Shown: positions 34,901-46,900 of the stretch, in pieces
How positions within the stretch are numbered: position 1 is the stretch's first letter
How the letters are laid out: each line of letters opens with the position of its first letter
Made by a program: the position numbers and the translations under genes
Notes under the pieces: model-generated
The model's input: the letters and a program-made list of their open reading frames with translations, nothing else
Told to the model about the DNA's origin: nothing
Databases searched by the model: none
Source of the DNA: Carposina sasakii
Lineage: Eukaryota; Arthropoda; Insecta; Lepidoptera; Carposinidae
Reading direction: 5' to 3'
Assembly: GCA_014607495.2 (NCBI GenBank)
Contig: CP053152.1
Span: 3,348,001-3,412,000 of the forward strand
Length of the DNA stretch: 64,000 nucleotides

Positions 34901-37900
34901 CCTGCTCCGCGCCCAGCCAGGCCAAGCTCGAGGACAAGGCGCAGGAGATGGAGGAGCAGAAGGAGCTGGCCAACAACAGGTGCGTGCCCACAGCCAGGCC
35001 ACGACCACAGGTGCGTGCCCACAGCCAGGCCACAACAACAGGTGCGTGCCCACAGCCAGGCCACAACAACAGGTGCGTGCCCACAGCCAGGCCACAACAA
35101 CAGGTGCGTGCCCACAGCCAGGCCAGGACACACAGTGTTCCGAAGACCGCGAAAAATGGACATCTCTAGCTGTTCCCGTATATCGACGTAGTTAGACGAG
35201 AGAAACAATTCGCTAGAACAAACCACCTATCAATTATTGATAGTTTCCGAGAAAAAAAATATTAAAGTAGCCAGTTTTTGGTGGGTCGAAAAATGAAAAA
35301 AATTGTATTGTACTTTTATTAATGGAGTTTGACACAAAATTTATTTATACCATAATATTTCATCGTATTGCGCATCTTTCAGTCTAAATTACAATCGTCT
35401 ATATGCAGGTGATTTAAAGATTTTTTTTAAATAAAATTTTATATTTTAAAAAAATCACAATTTTAGCACGTAATTTTTTTTTACTAGTATTTACTCATTA
35501 TTAAGTCTATCTACAGAAAAAAATCTGCACCGCATCTAGTGGATAACTAGAGACATTTGCGATTTCATATATCAATGCCTAGGTGCCTGTTAAAAACTAA
35601 AAGAAAAGTTCAAGCAATAACTTGAAAGTATTATTATAGTTATTTAAGTATCACCGAACCGATGAGATTTCCCTGCGTATTCCCTAGTTCTCGTCAAGGA
35701 GGGCTGTTGTTAGAGTCGGCAAAACCTGATATCACTTGTGGTAGAAACACGCTATGTATACTATGGCGGGATCTGTCTGTGTGGGGACACCGCCTTTTCT
35801 GTTCTTACTGCAAAGCGTTTCAAAGAAATATGAACTTTGCTATGATTCGTTTTTTGTTAAGAGGGTTCGGCGATAGAGAGTTCAAGGAAAGACGTCTGTC
35901 TATAGCACGAGTATATTACTAACTGCCAGTTTGACAAGCAAAGAGCAGCGCGCTCTCGTATAACTTACATACTAACATTCCTCCACACTTAGCTTAGAAA
36001 AATGGTCTGTAGTCCACATGTTTCCGAGGGCGTAATTGTAATAATAATAATAATATAATATTCACACACTACACAACACATTAACCTTGTCCCACACTAA
36101 GATCCCTAAGGTCTTGTGTCGTGGGTACTAAGTAACGGTATATAAATACACAGATAAGAATAGAAACATCCATGACTCGGAAACAAACATCAATATTCAT
36201 CATATCAATGTTTGCACCTACCGGGATTCGAACCCAGGACCTATGGCGTCGTAGGCAGGGTCACTACCTACTAGACCAATCGGCCGTCTAATGAATTGTC
36301 TTCCTTCAATGGACTGAGCCGGCTCGGATCTTGATTCAGACGGTTCAACTAATGTGATCTGTTCTTCAACTGCATCATGAAAGTGTTCTAGTGGCTCAGT
36401 TTCTGGGAGCTCAGTGGGGGTCCTCATCTTCCACCGAGCCATTTATCAGAGAATGATGAACAAAATTCTGTTGTAGCCTTTTGCGTGAACACATCCTACG
36501 CAGGTGCCCCTTTACACCACAAATATCGCATACATACTTGAGAAGGCGACAACTTGAAACTGGATGGTTGTAACCGCAAGCTGCACACGACCCTTCTTGC
36601 AATGGCATCATAGATAAGGCGTTAGCTCTGCTGCCGCGGTTGCTGGAGTTGCCGGCTCCAGCAGGACGCGAGCTCCGGCGCGAATAGGCGGCGTCGCTCC
36701 TTAACGCTGCTGTAGACATCCTGTACACCGCTTCATCACAGTCAGAAGCTGATCCCAACACGGCTATATTACCTAAAATTTGAATTTTAAAAATATTCTT
36801 TAGATCACCTGCATATAGATGATTGTAATTTAGACTGAAATATGCGCAATACGATGAAATATTATGATATAAATAAATTTGGTGTCAAACTCTATTAATA
36901 AAAGTACAATACAATTTTATTCATTTTTCGACCCACCAAAAACTGGCTACTTTAATAAAAAAAAATCTCGGAATCTATCAATAATTGACAGGTAGTTTGT
37001 TCTAGCGAATTGTTTCTCTCGTCAAACTACGTCGATATACGGGAACAGCTAGAGATGTACATTTTTCGGGGTCTTCGGAACACTGCGACAACAGGTGCGT
37101 GCTCACAGCCAGGCCACAACAACAGGTGCGTGCCCACAGCCAGACTACATCAGCTAGAGTGACAGCTACTATGTGTATGAATACATTATATGTGTTTGAA
37201 TACATTATAGGTGTCACTGTATACAAGTTAGTTTGTGTCGAAATCATAGAAACTATTGTTTGAAACTGACTCTATCGTCATTGCCATTAAGGGGATGGTT
37301 CTAACATTGTTAGAACTCAATATTAATTAAATAAATAGTATACCATTCAATTTCAATTGTTACAGATTAGCAGAATTAGACAGGTTACACAGACAACATC
37401 GCGACACACTGAAGGAGGTAGAAAAACTCAAAATGGATGTAAGTATATAGCATATATGTTTATAGTCCTTATTTTGCAAGAATCATGAGTATGATGATGA
37501 TATATCTACTTTAGAGCGAAAACTATAGCAACTAGTACCACCATTGACGGCAGATTGGTATAGTAGATACTAGATAGTGACCCCGTCTGCGACGATACAG
37601 GTCCTGGGTTCGAATTCTGGTAGGTGCAAACTGATTGATATGATGAAGTTTGTTTTCGAGTCATGTATGTATTTATACAGGGTGTGGGTGACAGCCAGGC
37701 AAATATACTGTTGCTTAGTACCCAGTGGGTACTACCCACGCGACACAAGACCTTATGGATCTTAATGTTGAACTAAATTAATGTGTTGTGAAGTCTGTTA
37801 ATATTTATTTATTTTGGGCGGACAATCGAAAAGCCTTACTATGTCCGAATACGCCTGGCAACCTTAACTGTTGCTACCAGAGCCCCGGTACATTAATATA

Positions 37901-40900
37901 TTTGCTTACACCCCAAGGGCGGATCCAGACTTGGAGTCAGGGGGTGGTCATAATTGGATAACAAAGCGAACTTAGATGTTGCTTGTAAAATAAATTGTAA
38001 CTTTGCCTAAGCTTGTCTAACGCCCCAGGGGTGGTCATGACCTCCATGGGGCCCGGACTCCACAAAAGCGGAGGCGAGATGAGCGCAGTGCATAACTAAT
38101 TTATATTGGTTATTAATAAAACATCTCCTCTCCGCTTGTCTCATCCACCTGCATCATCTACAGCAACTTATGCTTTGTGATTATATTTATAAACGCAATA
38201 TTTAAAATAGCTGCAGAACAAAAGTTCTTTTATGCGCATACAAGTTACGAAAGAGTAACGTCATAATTGTGGTAGCCGTTTGTATGGAGCGTTTTTTGGC
38301 AAGTCTAAAATTGTGATTTTTAAATCGTTATATCCCGGAAAGTTTTCACACTAGCTAAGTTTTTCTTTCGCAAATGTTTCTTTCATTTTAGGATCATTCG
38401 ATATAAATACAAATAAAAAAATCTTAAACACCCCTATTCGCCCTTGTCACACGTTCTGCCATTGGCCGCAGATCCGTCAGCTGCCCGAGTCGGTGATCGT
38501 GGAGACGACAGAGTACAAGTGCTTGCAGAGCCAGTTCTCTGTGCTGTACAACGAGTCCATGCAGATGAAGACGGCGCTGGACGAGACGCGCCTGCAGCTG
38601 CAGAACGCCAAGAACCTGCACATGCGACAGATCGAGATGATGGAGGTACCTAACGTCATCTACATTAAGTATACATGAAGGCTAAGATCCCATTCTGAAT
38701 GTGTTCATTGCATAATACCTTGTTATTAAAACATTAAGGATTAGTAGAATCTACTCCTATACTAATATTATTATAGGTATAAAGCTATAGAGTTGGTTTG
38801 TTTGTTTGAACGCGCTAATCTCAGGAACTACTGGTCCCATTAGAAAAATCCTTTCAGTGTTAGATAGCCCGTTTATTGTGGAAGACTATAGGCTATACAG
38901 GGTGTGTGTGACTAGCCCGATAATGCGACACTGGTTTGCAGTACACCAGAGTACAAACCGCAAGTAATTTAGGACGGCTTCACTTTTGAAATTTATTTTA
39001 AGTGACTATTTTAATATTTTATTTTATTTTGCAATTTTATTTTATGATTTTAATGATATGATATTGGTTGTACCTGAAATAAAGATTATTATTATTGTAT
39101 CTCTTTCGAAATTTACGGGACTACAGAGTCCCGGTCCTTTTAGAGGCGTGCATCGGGCCGTAGCCAAGATGTAGAGGCCCTTTTATGAGAGCATTAATAT
39201 GATATGGGATACACATGGCGGATACCATCACCGAGCGCACAATATGATACACCCGGCGATGGTCCCCGCCATGTGCAAGACTATTGGAGTGCAGATCTAT
39301 GTCATGCGATGGAAACAAAGGTCATGGGCTATGGGGCTGAATGTTGGGTGGGGTTAGGTAACTGGGATATTGAAGGAGACTAACGGACGCCTGCCATTAC
39401 AACCAAGTCTCATAATTGTTAGGTGGCAGGCGGTGACTCGCCGACTCATTTCATGGGCCCCCTGAAACGGCCGCACGAACGGAGCGACAAAGGGGGCAAC
39501 ATTTGGTGAGCGGCTAGGGTGGAGTGGTGCCCCTGGACTTTAAACCGAAGCCAACTTGCCACTTACTGACAGGCACGTCCACTCTCGAGCTGTCATAGCT
39601 CTCGCGACTCCACTCTTTTTCGGCCTTTATTCTTTGACGGCCGATTGGTCTAGTAGGTAGTGACCCTGCCTACGACGCCATAGGTCCTTGGTTCGAATCC
39701 CGGTAGATGCAAACATTGATATGATGAATATTGATGTTTGTTTCCGAGTCATGGATGTTTCTATACTTATCTATGTATTTATATACCGTTACTTAGTACC
39801 CACGACACAAGACCTTACGGATCTTAGTGTGGGACTAGGTTAATGTGTTGTGTAGTATGTGAATATTATTATTATATTATTATTTTTTATTACTTTGCCC
39901 GGTCGGCGAAGGCAAGGCAGAGGTGGGGGAACTGTTCCTCGTTAGACCTCACTCCGGCGCCGGAGATGAGGAACAGGGTCTTCCCCCGGGAGTATTTCAC
40001 GTCCGTGGGAACGCTACCTCCCAACAGCTCGCTACAAGCTGCCCTGCGGGCTTATTATTATTAATAATTTTTGATTTGATTATTACGCAATGTTTGCTTT
40101 CCGCGCCAATTGTATCGGGCGATCCTGTGACTAGTTAAATGAGCTTATTGGTTATTGTGTGATACATTGCTGTTTTTTGGATCACTTGTGACTCCTTTAG
40201 GGTTGATCAGTTTTTTGAAATTCATCCATAGGTTAAAACTTTATTTGAGGCCTACTTAAACGAACCACACTATTTGTTTCTGAAAAAATGAAAATAGTCG
40301 GAAAATTCCGGAATTTTCCTGTGAAAATTTTCACTGATTTGCATCTCAGAATCATAGTCTGAAGTCACCATATAAATATTTGCCCGGCTGTCACAAACAC
40401 CCTGTATATGACCCGCCCTGTCTTCTCACGGGTGTAATACGCTTTCATGCGGACGAAGTCGTGGGCGGTCGCTAGTATCTAATATGTATACTTATAGGTA
40501 TATAAATATGTCCGCAAGTATTTTAACAGCGTTTGTGTTTTTTTTTTATTTGCTCGAAACATGGAACATTAAAATTATTATTACATTATTAGATCAGAGA
40601 CATGTTTCGCCATGTTTTTTACTGATTGACATTGACATAGCCTATGTTGGCCTGTTAATAATATGAATGGCGTCAAAAAGACGAAAGGTCACTAATAATC
40701 ATACATTGTACTACATACATAAATGATTAAATGTACATTAAGTATATGTTTTATAAATTATTTCAGAGTGAAGAACTGTCAAGACAAAAAGCACTAAGAG
40801 CAGAAATGATACAACTAGAAGATGTACTCGGACAGCTAAGGAAAGAATATGAGATGTTACGTATAGAATTTGAGCAGAATCTAGCCGCAAATGAACAAAC

Positions 40901-43900
40901 GGGACCAATCAACAGAGAGATGAGACACTTGATCACCTCCCTACAGAATCACAATCAACAGCTCAAAGGAGAAGTTCATAGGTATAAGAGAAAATATAAG
41001 GATACTAGTCAAGAATTAAATAAGGTATGTATCTTTTTGAATGTGGAGAGGGCTTGATTGATCTGTATTATGGTGTTTTAAAGAGTATTTTAACGGTTAT
41101 AGTTCAAATGTGGTGGAAGCACCGGTCACCATCAGGTGAGCTTTTCTGTCACTTTGTTACCATGTAGATGCTGACTTTTTATTTTGTAGAATGCTGTAGA
41201 TGTTCTTAAGTTATAATTTTTTGTAACTGTGTAATTAATTAAACTGATGATCGATGTAATTATGTGGACTAACTCTAAGTATGTAGTCTAAAGTATGTAC
41301 TTAATTGTTTTGTTTAATTGTCCTTCTTTTAGACAAACGAAAATTAACTTCATGGTACAGCAGACATTTTAAAAAGGACAAAAAACATAGTTATGTTATT
41401 TGTTGCCATTTTGTTAATTATTATTTAGGTCAGTGCTTTTTTTTTATGTTTTGTACAGTAATGTAATTAATTGTATTGTTTTTACTTTATTTTCATTTAA
41501 GCTATTTAATTTGCTCCTAAAATATCCAGAATATCTGTAGGAAACAATGAAAAATCATGCCGTCGTAATAAAGTTATGTTGCTATATTTGAGCTAGTTTC
41601 AAAGTTAGTGCAAAATCGTTTTCTGTCTCCGTTGATTACACAATGATTACACGCTTCCAAATATACAAAAATAATACCTAAAAAGTTAAAATCGTTTCCC
41701 AGCAATTTCTTGGGCATAAACTAATGTTATTTGTGATGTACATCCAAGGCAACAAAAAACAGCCTGTATATATTTAGGTGTTTACGCAGACTCGCAAGGA
41801 GCTAGAGGAGCGAGGCGCGGGGGGTGTGGCGGCGGGGGGCGCGGCGGTGGGCGCGGAGGGGGCGGACGAAAAACCCCTCGCTGTCAAGAAAGAGGAACCT
41901 GACCCGGAAGGGGTAAGTCCTGTATTGTATTTTAAATAAAAGATTTTTAGTTTTTATGAACTTTCTTAATTATTTATTATACTTTTACCAATTTACTTGT
42001 GAATCTCTATACAGAATATATATGGCCTCCCGGCAAGTGACATTGACATTTTTTCGTTGTCACCAACCTGTCAGATGTCACAATAATATCTAACCACAGA
42101 CTATCCAAAGCTCACTCTGCTACATCTTTCCCTTTTCCACAAACGAAATCAGCACCCCAAAAACACTACATTAATAGTTTATGACATTAACAAAATATAC
42201 TTTTTCTCTCTCTTTTTACAAACAAAAACTTAACTACTTAGCCACAATACTTCAATTAAAATACAGCTAATTACAATTATACATAAAATATGTAGACTTA
42301 TAGTATCATATTATGTACGGACTTCTGCTGTATGGAGAATATTACATTTGTCTGCCCACTTCAACTCCACACTCAGCCTACTGTCAGTTCAACAAATCAT
42401 TGAGATCTAATATGGTACGATGTTCTGGTATAAATACAACCTGATTGATCTTGAACATCATAAGATCTATGGTTATTATTTGTTACAATCTTTCCTAAAA
42501 CCCATTTATTACTATTTGGTTCTTTTTTAAACCACACATTTTGTCCTATTACAAAATTTTTCTTATTTCTAACAGTCTTATTATAATTTCTTATATTTCT
42601 ATTTCTAATTTTTTCAAATGATATTCCAGCCTTGTAATTTATTTTAGGTTCTAAATAATTGTGTGTTACTGGTAATTTTGTTTTCAGATTTCTATTCATC
42701 ATTAATTGTGCCGGTGAGAAGTGTGTTCCTGATACGGGACATGACCTGTATTGTAAAAGAGCTACTCTGTAGTCAGTCCTATCCTCATTACATTTGATCA
42801 TTATCTTTTTTGCAATTTGAACACCCCTTTCAGCCATGCCATTTGACTGTGGGTATCTGGGACTTGAAAATGTGAACTTAAAACCCCATTCTCTTGCAAA
42901 TTTATGGCATTTTCTTGAATCAAAAGGTACATGATCAGCTATTATTTCTGCAGGTATACCAAACTGTGAAAATATTTCAATCATACAATTAATTATACTA
43001 TTAGCCGATTTACTAGGTGTCAATTTTATATCTAACCATTTAGTTGTATAATCATAAATGACAAGATAACATTTTCTTCTGTATTCCATAATATCTACTC
43101 CTACTTTAGTAAATGGCAAGACTGGAACCTCATGTGATAACAATGGTTCTTTTATGTTGTTATTCTGATAGGTCTGACACACAAAACATTCTCTTACAAA
43201 TTTCTCAATATGTTCATCACTTTTCGGCCAGTAGTAAATATTTCTCATAAGTTGCTTCATTTTAGTAATTCCAAGATGGCCTTCATGCAGTTTATTTAAA
43301 GTGGCCATTCTTAATGATTTTGGTATTACAATTTTATCTTTAACAAAAACTATATTCTCATCAACTGATAAATCTACTCTAAACTTAAAATAATATTTTA
43401 CACAATCTGGGACATCACTTATTTTATCAGGCCAACCGTTTCTATTATAATCTATTATTTGTAATAATTCCTCATCTTTCAATGTTTCTGATATCAACTC
43501 TTGTTTTTGTTCCTCTGTACATTGTAAATACGAAGAGAGTCCGATGCAATGAATAATTTCATACATGTATGTGTCATCTATTTCAGTTTTATTTAAAAAT
43601 GAACGAGATAGCAAATCAGCAACATGCATTAGTTTACCTTTTTATATACTTGTATTCAATGTCATACTTTAATAACTTTAGTTTTAGTCTTTGTAAACGA
43701 GTTGAAGGTATTTCGTGAATGCTCTTTCTTAAAAGTGACTCTAATGGCTTGTGATCATTCAAAATGGTACATTTCCGACCATAGATATAATAATGGAATT
43801 TTTTGGTTGCCCATACCACACTTAACAATTCTTTTTCAATTTGTGCGAAATTTTTCTCAGCCGAGGTTAAACTTCTAGAAGCATAACTTACTGGTTTGCC

Positions 43901-46900
43901 ATCTTGCATTAAACAACATCCTAGACCATCCTTAGATGCATCACATTGAATAGTTACTGGTAAATTGCTATTAAAATTTTGTAACACTGGAGCCTGACTT
44001 ACACAATTTTTAATATTAACAAATGCATTTTCATGTACTGTTGTCCACAGCCATTCTACCTCTTTTTTGAGTAGTGTTTGCAATGGAGCTGCCAACTTTG
44101 CTAAACCTGGCACAAACCTTCTCAAATAATTTATCATGCCTAATGCTATTTGTAAATCTTTTTTATTATTTGGACTTTTTAATTCCACAATAGCCTCTAT
44201 TCTTTCTGGATCAATTTTAATACCTGTCTTTGAAAAAACATGTCCAAAATACTTTACCTCTTTTAATTTGTACTGAAATTTCCTTTTATTAAATCTAACA
44301 TTACATTTTTTAGCCCGCTGAAATACCTGCTCTAATATTTTATCATGATCATCTTCATTATCTGCACAAATCAATAAATCATCGCAATAAATTACTACTC
44401 CTGGTATATCCCCAAAAGTAGCTTCACTATATTTTTGAAAAATTTCCGGTGCAATAGAAAGGCCAAAAGGTAATCTTAAAAATTTATAACACCCAAAAGG
44501 TGTACTGAATGCGCATAGATCTGTTGAATTGTCTGTCAGTTTAATATTATAAAATCCCTCTGATAAATCCAATACTGAAAATATAGTTTTATTACATAGT
44601 TTAGTTATAATTTCCTCTAAAGTGGGTATTAAATGATAATTTCTTAACAAGACCTTATTTAATTCTTGTGGGTCAAGACAAATTCTTAGATTTTTATCTA
44701 CTTTTTCAATAATAACCATATTACTTACAAAGCTATTAGGATGTTCAACTTTCTCAATAATTTGTTGTTCTTCCAGACTCTTCAATTTTATAGCAAGTCG
44801 CTCCATCAGTGCATGAGGTACTCTGCGTGGAGGTCTTACCACTGGCTGAGCTCCCAGCTGAGTGCGAAGTTCAAGTGGTTTTTCAAACTGTCCTACACCC
44901 TGAAAAAGTTCATAATATTTATTTATAACCTGCTCCTTTTTGTTACTATTAATGGTATTGATTGTTTTTAATACTTTTAACTCTCTTAGTGTTTCTAAAC
45001 CAAGAATTGGTTTTACATGTTGTTTTGTTACAATAAACTCTGTATCACACATTATGTCCTCCTTGATAATTTTAAAGTTTGTTTTACCTAATGGAAATAA
45101 GTGTGTTCCCCCAAATACTTCCAACACTACTTTTGTTTCAGACAATTTAGGATGCTTTTCATTGACAATTTTTTTTAATTGTCTTAAAGATATTACATTG
45201 ACTTGTGCCCCAGTGTCACATTTGAAATCAACTTGTTTATTATCTACTTTTAAAGGTAGAATCCATTCATTCTTTTTAATGCTCCCGTACCCTATGTTGT
45301 CCAATATCCTAACATGGGATTTGTAATTGACTAGTCACAAATCCTGTGTCAGAAACCTACAACCAACTTTGAAGTGGTTTGGTTTCTTACAGTGCGAACA
45401 GATTTTCCGAAAGGCCGGACAATTTCTCCGTCCATGATTAGTACCACATTTCAAACAATTATAAAAATATTTATTAAAGTTAGAAGTGTTATTGTTATTA
45501 GGATACTTATCTAAACGATGCGAGCGTTCCTGATGGACTTGATGCTGTCTAATTATGTCTACACTAGCGTGCTGTAGTATCCTTGCCTGCTCCTTGGACA
45601 TCTCCGATGCTCTACACATATTTACAGTCATTTCTAGTGTGAGATCACTTATTGTTAATAGTTTTTGTTGCAGTTTATTATCTGATACCCCCATCACTAT
45701 TCTATCTCGTAGCATACGATCTTCCTGTTCTTTATAATTGCAATTTTTAATCAGTTTTCTTAAATCGGAATAATAAAGGTCAAAGCTTTCTCCTTCATCT
45801 TGATTTCTCCGGTTGAAGTTGTAAGCATTTATGACTGTATTTTGTTTGGGTGCAAAATATTCATCAAATGCCTTAATTACATCATCATACTTATCCTTAT
45901 CCGTTCCTTCACCTTTTTTTAAAATGTTAAAGTACAACTCCTGAGCTTCATGTCCAATGCTGTTAAGCAATATTGCGGCTTTTCTTGTGTCCGTCACTTT
46001 GTCAAATCCAGCTGCAGTAAGAAAAATTTGTATCTGTTGTTTGAATTTTAGCCATTCAGGCAATAAATCTGTAGTGAGATCCATTCTTAGAGGCGGTGGC
46101 ATGCGATATTCAATGTTACTCGCCATGATTTCTTTTTTGTCTTCGTCAACTAAATCCACCGACATCCGCTATTATTTCGAAGGTTACTTTTACTAATTGT
46201 GTTCTTCCGTCGACTGCGCCATGTATTGTATTTTAAATAAAAGATTTTTAGTTTTTATGAACTTTCTTAATTATTTATTATACTTTTACCAATTTACTTG
46301 TGAATCTCTATACAGAATATATATGGCCTCCCGGCAAGTGACATTGACATTTTTTCGTTGTCACCAACCTGTCAGATGTCACAATAATATCTAACCACAG
46401 ACTATCCAAAGCTCACTCTGCTACAAGTCCTAGTGTAGTATCTGACATGTGTGAGTGTATGAGTGCGCTAGGTTGTTTTAGTCACCAGCGAGCGGTTGCA
46501 ATTTCGACATCATCATCATCATCAGCCTATTGCAGTCCACTGCTGGACGTAGGCCTCTCCTAGGGCACGCCACAAGACTGCCATGGGGGGTATTTGCCCA
46601 TAGTCACCACGCTGGGCAGGCGGGTTGGTGATCGCAGTTTGTATTTTGGATTATGTTATCAACACGGGAGGGACTGCTGCCCACCACCCGGAAACCCTTA
46701 ATTGCTTCGTACGATACCAACGGGCAGACATGGGGTTGTACGAATTCTACTCTGCCAGCACTACGCGGCCAATTTCGACATAGTCACTATTAAAACATCG
46801 TTTAAAAATCGCATTGTCTTACTACGATTATTTTAACAGCAAAACTAGTTAATTAACCAGCTCTCATGCGCTTACGTCTGCTATTGAAGTTTCACAGTTG

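Larger units (their letters stand above)
35133..37085. mobile_element. long-TIR DNA element in Bre1 intron 5
   Basis: Ends in CAGTGTTCCGAAGACC on both sides, with inverted repeats of about 300 bp (35133-35440 and 36778-37085). It sits within the 31-bp minisatellite. The interior holds a gag-like zinc-knuckle fragment (minus) and a tRNA-derived SINE. No transposase is recognisable and I could not confirm a target duplication. Confidence 0.75.
41921..46425 (-). mobile_element. Ty3-type LTR retrotransposon, recently inserted in Bre1 intron 9
   Basis: A 4.5 kb element with 204-bp LTRs (41921-42124 and 46222-46425) identical by eye and a 5-bp duplication AGTCC (41916-41920 and 46426-46430). On the minus strand it has a tRNA-Ser-like primer site, gag, protease-RT-RNase H, integrase and a polypurine tract. 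No env-like frame is present. RT before integrase defines Ty3; the two-knuckle Gag suggests the mag-like lineage (less sure). It lies antisense to Bre1, 8 bp after the exon 9 donor. Confidence 0.95.

Noticed and set aside
34734..35226. Overlapping minus-strand frames with [17 protein letters not shown] repeats
   Set aside because: Antisense of the 31-bp minisatellite and exon 5; no conserved protein.
35133..37085. hAT assignment with an 8-bp duplication
   Set aside because: The ends begin CAGTG, but the flanking 8-mers (aggacaca and cgacaaca) do not match, so the superfamily is left open.
39636..39720. tRNA gene (A- and B-box-like motifs)
   Set aside because: Continuous with a SINE body shared by three copies; no complete cloverleaf.
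41778..41789. Alternative exon 9 start adding four residues
   Set aside because: Both acceptors keep the frame; the downstream tttacgcag was preferred because it has the better consensus and joins directly to TRKELEER. Not excluded.
43634..43650. Programmed frameshifting between RNase H and integrase
   Set aside because: No known Ty3 precedent at this internal position, and the run is only five A; a mutation or assembly error is simpler.
44741..46394. Plus-strand frames of 60-128 aa over the LTR element
   Set aside because: Antisense of gag and pol; low-complexity hydrophobic translations.
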